A stretch of 7,623 nucleotides of DNA from an uncultured Bacteroidia bacterium (GCA_903859795.1 CAIOOC010000077.1:1-7623), one strand, 5' to 3'; positions 1 to 7,550 are shown, counted from the first letter of the stretch. Numbers and translations are program-made. The notes: generated from the letters alone by a model not told the origin.

Positions 1-29
1 ATCAGTCAGGTCACAAAATAAAAAAAACA

Positions 30-37
30 TTAATTTG
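30..37 (+). promoter_or_regulatory. possible Bacteroidota -7 promoter box
   Basis: The octamer TTAATTTG matches the Bacteroidota -7 consensus TAnnTTTG except at its second base. It lies just upstream of the inverted repeat at 46-74, so a transcript starting a few bases downstream of the box would begin at or near the putative operator. That is a normal arrangement for repression. No TTTG-like -33 element is visible at the expected distance (about positions 5-11), so this is a half promoter only and the true one could lie upstream of the window. Confidence 0.3.
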
Positions 38-45
38 AATTATCG

Positions 46-74
46 GTATAGACAAGACATTGCCTTGTCTATAC
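46..74. promoter_or_regulatory. perfect inverted repeat, putative GntR/HutC-type operator pair
   Basis: The arm GTATAGACAAG (46-56) is the exact reverse complement of CTTGTCTATAC (64-74), with a 7-base spacer. Each arm contains an octamer fitting GT-N-TA-N-AC, the core described for HutC-subfamily GntR operators: GTATAGAC at 46-53 and GTCTATAC at 67-74. Their centres are 21 bp apart, two helical turns, so two repressor dimers could sit on the same face of the DNA. The right box is itself part of a wider near-palindrome, TTGT-CTAT-ACAA (65-76). The repeat ends ten bases before the ATG at 85, where a bound protein could block transcription of the whole gene set. A terminator is unlikely because no T-run follows; an mRNA hairpin masking the start remains possible. 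No GntR gene is in the window. Seen: the repeat. Inferred: the regulator family. Confidence 0.6.
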
Positions 75-84
75 AAAATTTTAA

Positions 85-1059
85 ATGAAAAATCATCAAC
101 AAATTAATATCATTTCAAATATGGGTTCAATTGCAATCGGAGTCGATGTAGGTGGTAGTCATGTCAGTTGTGCAGCATGCAATATTTTGGAGAAGAAGTA
201 TTTACCCGAAACCTTTTCAGAAAGCGATCTCGACAATCAGGGCACTGCCGAGGAGATTATTGACGTATGGAGTAAGACGATTCAGGCAACTATCGACAAG
301 GTAGGTTTTAATAATGTAAGCGGAATAGGTTTTGCGATGCCCGGGCCCTTTGATTATGCCAACGGAATTGCCAGATTCAAAGGGAATAATAAAAAATATG
401 AAAATATATACGGATTAAACGTCCCGGATGCGCTGAGAAAGAAGATGGGACTGCCCGATAATTTCCCAATCCGTTTTATTAACGATGCGACCGCTTTTGC
501 TATCGGCGAAGACTGGATAGGGAAGGCTAGCGGCTCCCAGCGTTCTATGGCTATTACCCTGGGAACAGGTTTTGGATCGGCATTTCTGTGCGACCGCTTG
601 CCGGTAGTTTCGGGTGCTGAAGTTCCGGATATGGGCTGTGTCTGGTATCTCCCTTTTCAGGATGGGAATGCCGATGATTTTTTTTCAACCCGGGGATTCT
701 TAAACCGCTATTTCGAGAAAACCGGTACCCAGCTTAAAGGTGTTAAGGAGATGGCAAAACTTGCCGAAACTGACGCAGTGGCAAAATCGCTTTTCGATGA
801 TTTTGGTCACCAGCTTGGACTATTCTTACTCCCCTGGATGGTAAAGTTCGGTGTCGAAGTTTTGGTTATTGGCGGCAATATCTCATATGCCTTTCCACTT
901 TTCGGAGAGAGTCTGAATAATTACCTGATATCGCAGGATGCCGATATCAGGATAGCAGTATCTGAGTTAAAGGAGACAGCTTCCATGATCGGTAGTTCAG
1001 TCCTGGTTGATGAATCATATTTTGAAAAGGTGAAATTACTCTTGCCTCAAATGTCATAA
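85..1059 (+). CDS. ROK-family sugar kinase-like protein
   Basis: This is a 324-residue cytoplasmic protein with no signal peptide. It has the ROK/hexokinase-fold order of motifs: phosphate loop DVGGSH at 21-26, GIGFAMPGPFD at 80-90, FINDAT at 131-136 with the expected catalytic Asp134, the second glycine motif LGTGFGSA at 159-166, VIGGNIS at 261-267 and a C-terminal ASMIGSS segment at 299-305. The length fits the family and there is no N-terminal helix-turn-helix, so a kinase is likelier than a NagC-type repressor. It departs from typical ROK kinases where they read GEIGH followed by a CxCGxxGC zinc loop: here the stretch is PDMGC at 181-185 and the cysteine loop is missing. Substrate is unknown; mannose, glucose or an amino sugar would suit the neighbours. 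A second start, Met13 at base 121, would remove a poorly conserved-looking leader; neither start has a Shine-Dalgarno box. It is the first gene after the operator and ends 24 bases before the GH92-like gene. Confidence 0.85.
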   Translation: MKNHQQINIISNMGSIAIGVDVGGSHVSCAACNILEKKYLPETFSESDLDNQGTAEEIIDVWSKTIQATIDKVGFNNVSGIGFAMPGPFDYANGIARFKGNNKKYENIYGLNVPDALRKKMGLPDNFPIRFINDATAFAIGEDWIGKASGSQRSMAITLGTGFGSAFLCDRLPVVSGAEVPDMGCVWYLPFQDGNADDFFSTRGFLNRYFEKTGTQLKGVKEMAKLAETDAVAKSLFDDFGHQLGLFLLPWMVKFGVEVLVIGGNISYAFPLFGESLNNYLISQDADIRIAVSELKETASMIGSSVLVDESYFEKVKLLLPQMS

Positions 1060-1083
1060 GTCAAATAATTACGCATACTTTTT

Positions 1084-3483
1084 ATGAAAAAATCCGGACT
1101 GAGATTCCTTATTTTGTTGAGTTTATTTGGATTGTTGGTTTCGTTTACCCCTGAAAATAAACCGTTTAATCCTCTGGTCTATGTCGATCCACAGATTGGT
1201 TCGGTACACGGTCGCTGGTTTTTCTACACCCCGGCGGCTTTACCTTTCGGCATGGCCAAGCTCGCGCCCCATACAAATGCTGCCGGTAGTATTGGCAGCT
1301 GGGACCCCTGTGGGTATGATGACCGCCACACTTCAATCGAGGGATTTGGCCATTTCCATGAATTTCAGATCGGTGGAGTCGTCTTTATGCCAACAGTGGG
1401 AGAGCTCAGGACAATCCCTGGTAAACAGGACCACCCTGAAGGTGGCTACCGATCCCGATTTGATAAAAAAAGCGAACATGCAGAACCGGGCTACTATTCG
1501 GTATTTCTGAAAGATTACGGGATTAAGGCCGAGCTGACAGCCACTGAAAGGGTCGGTTATCACCGTTACACTTTTCCGGTAACTTCGGAAGCTCATTTGA
1601 TAATCGACCTCGGTCATAAGCAAGGAGAGAGCAGCGATGTGACCAATGCATTTGCAGCGGTTGTCAATGGCAATGAGGTGGAGGGCTTCGTTGAAACGAA
1701 TCCCGAATATGTCAAATTTGGGGACCCTGGAAAACGTGTGATGATGTATTTCGTGGCAAGGCTCAGTAAAAAGCCTTTCGAAACAGGTGCCTTTATTGAT
1801 TCTATTCAGCAAAAAGGGGTGAGTATGACAAAAGGGGTAAAGAACGGACTCTATCTGACATTTTCAATGACTCAGGATGAGCAACTGGAAATTCAAACCG
1901 GATTAAGCTATACCTCGATAAAGAATGCACGTCTAAACCTCGACTCAGAATCCGCCGGAAAATCATTTGATGCAGTTCACCAATCAGCGCGGGTTATCTG
2001 GACTGAGCAGCTGAGCCGTATTGTGGCAGAAGGTGGCGACAGTGCAAGCAGGGTGAAATTTTATACCGGATTATACCATGCGCTGCTGGGACGCGGAATG
2101 TCAAACGATGTTAATGGCCAATATCCGTTGGTGGATAAGGGAATCGGCCAGATTCCAATTGATGATAAGGGAAAACCAAAACACCACCATTATAATACCG
2201 ACGGAATTTGGGGTGGATTTTGGAATTTGAGCCAACTTTGGGCTTTAGTCTATCCTGAATATTTTAAAGAGTATGTCCAGTCAAACATCGATTTTTATAA
2301 GACAAGGGGATGGCTGCACGACGGTGAAGCAGCCGGAACCTATACAAACGGTGTTCAGACTAATTTCCAGGGATTATTAATTGCTTCTGCCTACAACTGC
2401 GGAATCCGGGACTTTGACGTTAAAACAGGTTATGAAGCATCTTTGAAAAATGAGATTGATTACAATGGTCGGAACCTTGGAAACGGGAAATACGATCTGA
2501 ATTATTTCATAAAAAATGGTTACGTCCCTTCAAGGGATACACTGCTTTCCAACGGCTGGAAATTCAATTTCGGATCTTCCCATACACTTGAATACAGTTT
2601 CAGCTCCTATGCGGTAGCCCAGCTTGCAAAAGCTTTAGGCCATCCTGAGGATTACAAGATATTAATGAAACAGGCGGGTTATTACAGGAATCTTTTTGAT
2701 CCGGAAACGAAAATGATGAGGCCCAAACTCGCTGAAGGAACGTTTATCCCTAATTTTAATCCGATGAAGGCTTGGGTTGGATTCCAGGAAGGAAATGCGT
2801 TCCAGTATACCTGGTATGTTCCACATGATGTTGCTGGACTGATTCGATTGATGGGCAAGGAGGAATTTAGAAACCGCCTCGAAAAAGTATTTGTTACCTC
2901 TCAAAAAAGCAAATTTGGAGGCGGCTCCGAAGAAGTCGATAGCTTTTCAGGAATTGAAGCGATGTATAACCATGGAAACCAGCCTTGTTTGCACGATTCG
3001 TGGTTGTTCAATTACGTTGGAGAGCCCTGGCTTACTCAAAAATGGACACGGGCAATCTGTGATGAGTTCTATGGTACTGAACCACTACGCGGGTATGGAA
3101 TAGGTCAGGATGAAGATCAGGGGCAGCTCGGGGCGTGGTATGTGATGGCCGCACTCGGCATTTTTGATGTGCAGGGTCATGCTTCGATGAATCCAACCTT
3201 CCAGTTCGGAAGTCCGCAGTTTGATAAAGTAACTATCCAGCTTGATCCAAAGTATTATACCGGCAAACAGTTAGTTATTAAGGCAAAAAATAATTCGGCA
3301 AAGAATATCTATATCCAGTCTCTTACACTGAATAACAAGAAGATAGAAAATTGCTGGATCGACAGGAAAAAGCTTATAAACGGAGGAACCATTAATTTTG
3401 AAATGGGTCCGGAACCCAATAAATCCTGGGGAGTAAATGTTCCTCCTCCGAGCATGAGCGACCTGCCGATAAAAGTAAAATAA
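1084..3483 (+). CDS. secreted GH92-family glycosidase (alpha-mannosidase-like, divergent)
   Basis: The 799-residue protein has an N-terminal signal peptide (basic MKKSGLR, hydrophobic core about 8-20, no lipobox cysteine). It then follows the GH92 plan: a beta-sandwich from about residue 30 (VDPQIG, LPFGMAKLAPHT, GFGHFH) and an (alpha/alpha)6 barrel from about 320, ending in the typical GGTINFEMGPEPNKSWG tail (767-783). GH92 enzymes are calcium-dependent, inverting exo-alpha-mannosidases. The acid motif EGNAFQYTWYVPHD (569-582, Glu569) and the base motif DEDQGQLGAWY (676-686, Asp676/Asp678) are kept. Several sugar-site motifs differ from what I recall of characterised members: GFSHTHLSGTG reads GFGHFHEFQIGG, the WDTxR segment reads WNLSQ at 380-384, and GNEP reads GNQP at 631-634. 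The family call is firm; alpha-mannose specificity is uncertain. It likely acts in the periplasm or outside the cell. It lies 24 bases after the ROK gene and 37 bases before the GH2 gene, as part of one apparent operon. Confidence 0.88.
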   Translation: MKKSGLRFLILLSLFGLLVSFTPENKPFNPLVYVDPQIGSVHGRWFFYTPAALPFGMAKLAPHTNAAGSIGSWDPCGYDDRHTSIEGFGHFHEFQIGGVVFMPTVGELRTIPGKQDHPEGGYRSRFDKKSEHAEPGYYSVFLKDYGIKAELTATERVGYHRYTFPVTSEAHLIIDLGHKQGESSDVTNAFAAVVNGNEVEGFVETNPEYVKFGDPGKRVMMYFVARLSKKPFETGAFIDSIQQKGVSMTKGVKNGLYLTFSMTQDEQLEIQTGLSYTSIKNARLNLDSESAGKSFDAVHQSARVIWTEQLSRIVAEGGDSASRVKFYTGLYHALLGRGMSNDVNGQYPLVDKGIGQIPIDDKGKPKHHHYNTDGIWGGFWNLSQLWALVYPEYFKEYVQSNIDFYKTRGWLHDGEAAGTYTNGVQTNFQGLLIASAYNCGIRDFDVKTGYEASLKNEIDYNGRNLGNGKYDLNYFIKNGYVPSRDTLLSNGWKFNFGSSHTLEYSFSSYAVAQLAKALGHPEDYKILMKQAGYYRNLFDPETKMMRPKLAEGTFIPNFNPMKAWVGFQEGNAFQYTWYVPHDVAGLIRLMGKEEFRNRLEKVFVTSQKSKFGGGSEEVDSFSGIEAMYNHGNQPCLHDSWLFNYVGEPWLTQKWTRAICDEFYGTEPLRGYGIGQDEDQGQLGAWYVMAALGIFDVQGHASMNPTFQFGSPQFDKVTIQLDPKYYTGKQLVIKAKNNSAKNIYIQSLTLNNKKIENCWIDRKKLINGGTINFEMGPEPNKSWGVNVPPPSMSDLPIKVK

Positions 3484-3520
3484 GTTCAGTAAAGCATACT
3501 GGTTTTTTGTTTTCATAATA

Positions 3521-6145
3521 ATGTATATACCGATGATTAAAAGATATTTCCCAATATTTCTGTTTCTGACCCTTTCTTTCCAGGCAATGGCACAACAAGG
3601 GGAGACAAAGCTGAATACTGGTTGGAAGGCAAAAAAGGCAAATGAAGTTATTGGTGACGGAACAGTAATCACCGGAAGGGATTTTAGGTTTTACGATTGG
3701 ATGGACGCCGTTGTTCCTGGAACAGTACTGACCACTTTACTCCATAATCAAAAAGTTCCGGATCCGTTTTTTGGAATGAATAATGAGTTGATCCCTGATA
3801 TTTACCAGGCAGGCGCCGATTATTACACCTACTGGTTTTATGATGAATTTAAAGTTCCTGACTTGAAGGAAGGAGAACAGGTGTGGTTAAAATTCCGCGG
3901 TATTAACTATTCTGCCGAGATGTTCCTGAATGGAAAAAAGATCAATCCGGATCCGCATCAGGGGATGTATCTGCGCGAAAAATTCCTGGTTACCCCGTTT
4001 CTTGAAAAAGGGTTAAACCGGCTTGCAGTACTTGTCCATCCACCTGATCCGGTCGGTGCTCCTAATGGCCAGGGTGGAGATGGGATGATCGCGCGGTCAG
4101 TAGCCATGCAGTTTACAGCCGGATGGGATTGGATTTGCCCGATCAGGGACCGTAATACCGGTATATGGGATGAGGTAGCACTCGAAATTACCGGTTCCGT
4201 TGATATACTCGATCCATTTGTTCAGACTAAAGTTCCAGGGAAACGGGTGCCAGGGGGGAAACAGGCACCTGCTGTGGTTATCGTTTCAACAGACCTGGTA
4301 AACGCTTCAGAAATTTCACAAAGCGGAGAGGTAATTGCTCGTTGTGGAAAAGTTGAGGTCTCTAAAATGGTGGTCATACCAGCCGGCGATAAGATCACAG
4401 TTTCACTTCCCGAATTTAAAATTGAAAACCCTCAGTTATGGTGGCCAAACGGGATGGGTGATCACCCGTTGTATAAAGTTGAGTTGTCGTTTGTCGGAAA
4501 TGGTGGAAACGTATCCGACCATGAAAGTGTCATCTTTGGTGTCCGTCAGACCGATACCCGATTCGATGATAAACTGAACGCCAGGATTTTCATGATTAAC
4601 GGGCAGGATGTATTTATAAAAGGTGGAAACTGGATCGCTTCTGATGCTCTTCTGCGTTTATCTGCTGAACGGTATGACACAGACGTGAGGATGCATGCCG
4701 AGATGAATATGAATATGATCCGGATCTGGGGCGGCTCGATGACCGAACGCCCTGAGTTTTATGATGCCTGCGATAAATATGGGTTACTGGTCTGGCAGGA
4801 TCTGTACATCTCGGGCGATTGTAATGGCCGATGGTTTGATCCCGCGAAAAAAGAGACCCAGGAACGGCGTCGTGCCTACCCTGATAATCATTCACTGTTT
4901 GTGAATACCGTTGTTGATCAGGTTAAAATGTTGCGTAATCACCCAAGTCTCTACCTTTGGTGTGGAGGAAACGAATACCCACCCCCGGCCGATATCGACA
5001 ATAAACTTAAAATGGAGGTCTTTCCAAAATATGACGGGACACGTTATTACCTCAATCAATCAACCTCCGAAGATCTTGCAAAAAGTAATCTTGGTGGAAA
5101 TGGCGATGGTCCTTACGGAATCCAGAATCCGCTGCACTTCTTCACCGTCAGGTCATTCCCATTCAATCCCGAATTAGGCTCTGTCGGAGTGCCAAACGTC
5201 GAGACCATGCGGAAAATAATGGAGGAGAAAGACCTTGTAATTCCTGGCAGGCGCCATGAGAACCCTGTCTGGTCGTATCATAAATATATTGGGTATGACA
5301 ATTATATCGATCAGTATGGTAAAGCTGAAGGGATAGATGATTTCTGTAGAAAGGCCCAACTGGTTAATTACGAACAATACCGTGCCCTTCAGGAAGGTTT
5401 TAATGCAGGCATGTGGAGTACCTATTCGGGAATGCTGGTTTGGAAAAACCAGAATCCCTGGACAGCCTTGCGCGGACAGTTTTACGATATTTTCCTTGAA
5501 CAAAACGGCGGCTTTTACGGATATCAGCATGGCGCGAATCCACTCCACCTGCAATTAAACCTGAACGATTCATCGGTTTGCCTTGTAAATCAGACTATCA
5601 CCGATTTTAAAGAGTTGAATGTTTCAGCTGAACAATTCGATATTCATGGAAATCTCCTTTCAAAGGATCAATATGCAACATCCACCGAAGCCAATAAAGT
5701 GTCAATCTTGAAAAAGATCAAAGCACCAGATCAAAAAGTAGAAGTTTACTTTTTGAGGTTGAAGTTGAGTGACAAGCAAAACAAACTTAAATCGGAGAAT
5801 TTTTACTGGTTGTCGTTGCCGGGGAAGAGTTATGAAAAGTTGAATGAGTTAAAGCTAACCACCCTCGAAAGTGAATTTGTAACCAATAAGGAAGGTGAAA
5901 AATCGGTTGTAATCAGTAATAAGGGGAAGGAAACTGCATTTTTTGTCAGGTTAAAAATTTTAAAGGAACAGGGCGGAGAACTTGCTCTACCGGTTTTCTT
6001 TACCGATAACTATGTCACACTTCTGCCGGGCGAAAGCAGGGAAATTGGAATAGACTGTTCCAGACTTTCAAGTATTCCTGGAAAATCGTTATGGTTTGGA
6101 TTGGAGGGTTGGAATGTAAAAAGCGCCTCAAAAAAAATGGAATAA
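3521..6145 (+). CDS. secreted GH2 enzyme resembling plant endo-beta-mannosidase
   Basis: This is an 874-residue exported GH2 enzyme. Met5 (base 3533) gives a cleaner signal peptide (MIKRYF, hydrophobic core, AMA before Gln25) and is probably the real start. Domains in order: a galactose-binding-like sugar-binding domain about 28-225, an Ig-like domain about 226-345, a TIM barrel about 346-670, then C-terminal beta domains to 870. The acid/base is Glu485 in CGGNE (481-485) and the probable nucleophile is Glu551 in NPELGSVGVP (549-558). From memory, GWDWICPIRDRNTGIWDEV (201-219), DDFCRKAQLVNYEQYRALQEG (606-626) and KNQNPWTALRGQFYD (642-656) closely recall plant mannosylglycoprotein endo-beta-mannosidase, which cuts Man-beta-1,4-GlcNAc in N-glycans. 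Exo-beta-glucosaminidases of GH2, the nearest alternative, use an Asp at the acid/base position, so the Glu here argues against that activity. An exo-beta-mannosidase is still possible. The stop is one base before the next ATG. Confidence 0.88.
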   Translation: MYIPMIKRYFPIFLFLTLSFQAMAQQGETKLNTGWKAKKANEVIGDGTVITGRDFRFYDWMDAVVPGTVLTTLLHNQKVPDPFFGMNNELIPDIYQAGADYYTYWFYDEFKVPDLKEGEQVWLKFRGINYSAEMFLNGKKINPDPHQGMYLREKFLVTPFLEKGLNRLAVLVHPPDPVGAPNGQGGDGMIARSVAMQFTAGWDWICPIRDRNTGIWDEVALEITGSVDILDPFVQTKVPGKRVPGGKQAPAVVIVSTDLVNASEISQSGEVIARCGKVEVSKMVVIPAGDKITVSLPEFKIENPQLWWPNGMGDHPLYKVELSFVGNGGNVSDHESVIFGVRQTDTRFDDKLNARIFMINGQDVFIKGGNWIASDALLRLSAERYDTDVRMHAEMNMNMIRIWGGSMTERPEFYDACDKYGLLVWQDLYISGDCNGRWFDPAKKETQERRRAYPDNHSLFVNTVVDQVKMLRNHPSLYLWCGGNEYPPPADIDNKLKMEVFPKYDGTRYYLNQSTSEDLAKSNLGGNGDGPYGIQNPLHFFTVRSFPFNPELGSVGVPNVETMRKIMEEKDLVIPGRRHENPVWSYHKYIGYDNYIDQYGKAEGIDDFCRKAQLVNYEQYRALQEGFNAGMWSTYSGMLVWKNQNPWTALRGQFYDIFLEQNGGFYGYQHGANPLHLQLNLNDSSVCLVNQTITDFKELNVSAEQFDIHGNLLSKDQYATSTEANKVSILKKIKAPDQKVEVYFLRLKLSDKQNKLKSENFYWLSLPGKSYEKLNELKLTTLESEFVTNKEGEKSVVISNKGKETAFFVRLKILKEQGGELALPVFFTDNYVTLLPGESREIGIDCSRLSSIPGKSLWFGLEGWNVKSASKKME

Positions 6146-6149
6146 AATG
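6130..6149 (+). other. one-base gene junction with an A8 run
   Basis: The GH2 stop TAA (6143-6145) and the ATG of the next gene (6147-6149) are separated by one base, so translation of the second gene is probably coupled to termination of the first. Just before the stop is a run of eight A residues (6130-6137). Loss of one A in the transcript would carry the reading frame past the stop into the downstream gene through its ATG, giving a fusion. There is no Shine-Dalgarno sequence. The coupling is a reasonable inference; slippage is only a possibility. Confidence 0.5.
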
Positions 6150-7445
6150 AAGAGATTTTGCTATTTGATTGGAGTTATTCTCATGGTCTTTGCCGGTTCG
6201 TGTCAAAATCAACCTGCTCATAAGTCATCAGAACTAAAGGCAAGAATCAGGAATGATTCCTATTTCCCTTTCGTTAAAGCGAAAGCACTCGAAGTGATGA
6301 AAGCCGGATTTAATGCGGGTGACGGTTACCGGGAAGTCTGGATCCGCGATTACAATACCTTTATTGAGCTTGCTGCACAGGTAAATGATAAATCAACTCT
6401 CAAGGAAAATCTGCTAGTTTTTTTCCGCATGCAGGGGGACGATGGTAATATCCTTGATGGGTTTACACCAAAAGATAAGATTGGTGGTGAGGAATACAAT
6501 TTTCATTATTCGAAACTCGAACCCAGGTATGCCGGGCATAAAAATACTGTTGAGACCGATCAGGAGAGTTCGTTGATCCAGGCGGTTTATAAATATATTC
6601 AGTTAACCGGAGACAAAACAATTCTTGACGAAAATATCGGTGACAGAAAAGTCAGCAACCGGCTTGAATGGGCTGCCGACTTTTTAATGACTCACAGGTT
6701 TAATCAGCAATATGGGTTGATAATTGGCGCCACAACGGCTGACTGGGGCGATGTACAGCCCGAACATGGCTGGGGAGTTACACTCGATGCCAACACCCAC
6801 CCCACAATAGATATTTACGACAATGCGATGTTTGTAATTGCCCTGAATAACCTGATGGAAATAGTGCCTGTAACAAAAGTTAAATGGGAAAACGTCAGGA
6901 ACAGCATTGCTCAAAACAGCAGAACATATTTATGGGATGTGAAGAATCAAAAATTCATTCCGCATATCTATCTCGAAAAAGGATCGCCATTTCCGAAAGA
7001 TTTCGACGAGAATGCCATTTTTTATTTCGGCGGAACAACAATCGCTATTGAAGCTGGTTTACTTAGTAAGGCTGAAATAAAAACCTCTCTGAATGAAATG
7101 ATCCGCAGGGTAAAGCTGGCAGGTGCAGGTTCTATTGGATTAACTCTTTATCCGCCATATCCGAAAGGCTTCTTTGAAAATAAAATCATGAACCCGGAGT
7201 ATAGTTACCAAAATGGTGGCGACTGGACCTGGTTTGGAGGCCGAATGATTCAGCAACTAATTAAAAATGGATTTGTTGATGAGGCGTACGAGCAAATGAT
7301 ACCGATGGTTAAACGGGTAAAGGATAATAGCGGATTTTACGAATGGTACTCTGTGGATAACAAACCCCGGGGGTCAGGAACTTTTCGGGGTGAGGCAGGT
7401 GTTTTGTACACCGCAATTTCGATGTTCGAAGCGTGGGCAAAATGA
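6147..7445 (+). CDS. putative lipoprotein, six-hairpin glycosidase-like
   Basis: The 432-residue protein begins MKRFCYLIGV with a hydrophobic segment ending FAGSC. Cys19 is a likely lipidation site, though Ala at -3 is not the classic lipobox residue. No acidic export signal follows the cysteine (QNQPAHK), so surface exposure is uncertain. The rest looks like an (alpha/alpha)6-barrel glycosidase. The segment VWIRDYNTFIELAAQ (64-78) resembles the W-x-R-D motif of GH15/GH125-type enzymes. ETDQESSLIQAVYKYIQLTGD (136-156) looks like a barrel helix pair. Later aromatic and acidic motifs are TADWGDV (197-203), NGGDWTWFGGR (356-366), GFYEWY (396-401) and GSGTFRGEAG (409-418). Asp68, Asp199, Asp202 and Glu399 are candidate catalytic or binding residues; I cannot say which. 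I do not recognise a characterised family, and the name rests on fold-like pattern only. Its coupling to the GH2 gene suggests action on the same glycan. An alpha-glucosidase or alpha-mannosidase role is conceivable but unproven. Confidence 0.7.
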   Translation: MKRFCYLIGVILMVFAGSCQNQPAHKSSELKARIRNDSYFPFVKAKALEVMKAGFNAGDGYREVWIRDYNTFIELAAQVNDKSTLKENLLVFFRMQGDDGNILDGFTPKDKIGGEEYNFHYSKLEPRYAGHKNTVETDQESSLIQAVYKYIQLTGDKTILDENIGDRKVSNRLEWAADFLMTHRFNQQYGLIIGATTADWGDVQPEHGWGVTLDANTHPTIDIYDNAMFVIALNNLMEIVPVTKVKWENVRNSIAQNSRTYLWDVKNQKFIPHIYLEKGSPFPKDFDENAIFYFGGTTIAIEAGLLSKAEIKTSLNEMIRRVKLAGAGSIGLTLYPPYPKGFFENKIMNPEYSYQNGGDWTWFGGRMIQQLIKNGFVDEAYEQMIPMVKRVKDNSGFYEWYSVDNKPRGSGTFRGEAGVLYTAISMFEAWAK

Positions 7446-7451
7446 TCATTT
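7440..7451. repeat. 12-bp perfect palindrome over a stop codon
   Basis: AAATGATCATTT is its own reverse complement and spans the TGA stop (7443-7445) of the lipoprotein gene. It has no spacer, so it cannot form a useful RNA hairpin, and it is not followed by a T-run. It may be chance or a small protein-binding site. Confidence 0.25.
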
Positions 7452-7550
7452 ATCCCTTGCACGCTTTGGTGAATTTAGGTATCTTCATCATTTGGTGGCT
7501 ATTATTTTGTTTCATTTAGATCTGATTGTCTTATTATTAAAAGAATAATA
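7446..7550. other. 105-bp intergenic gap
   Basis: This is the longest gap between genes in the window, against 24, 37 and 1 base at the earlier junctions. It may mark a new transcription unit or a looser operon joint. I see no GC-rich hairpin plus T-run that would be a terminator, no copy of the GT-N-TA-N-AC operator, and no convincing TTTG/TAnnTTTG promoter pair. The nearest match is TTATTTTG (7502-7509), with no -33 partner at the right distance. Confidence 0.5.

Noticed and set aside
46..74. Leader inverted repeat as an intrinsic terminator
   Set aside because: The stem is followed by AAAATTTTAA, not a T-run, and it stands directly before a gene start. An operator explains it better.
678..685. 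Run of eight T residues in the ROK gene
   Set aside because: The reading frame is intact on both sides (Asp-Asp-Phe-Phe-Ser-Thr), so there is no sign of a frameshift or programmed slippage.
1073..1079. GCATACT shared by the ROK-GH92 spacer (1073-1079) and the GH92-GH2 spacer (3494-3500)
   Set aside because: A seven-base match in two short A/T-rich gaps can easily be chance, and the flanks and distances to the starts differ.
1333..1812. Open frame on the - strand inside the GH92 gene
   Set aside because: It lies wholly within a well-supported coding region, shows no recognisable domain, and looks like a frame shadow. The same holds for the other antisense or out-of-frame stretches, such as 3271-3672, 4614-4895 and 5174-5554.
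3484..3532. Possible internal promoter between the GH92 and GH2 genes
   Set aside because: TTTTTTG occurs at 3503-3509, but there is no TAnnTTTG box at a proper distance and the gap is only 37 bases.
3521..6145. GH2 gene as exo-beta-D-glucosaminidase
   Set aside because: That group uses Asp as acid/base, while this protein has Glu485 in a GNE motif, and the 606-656 region recalls endo-beta-mannosidase instead.
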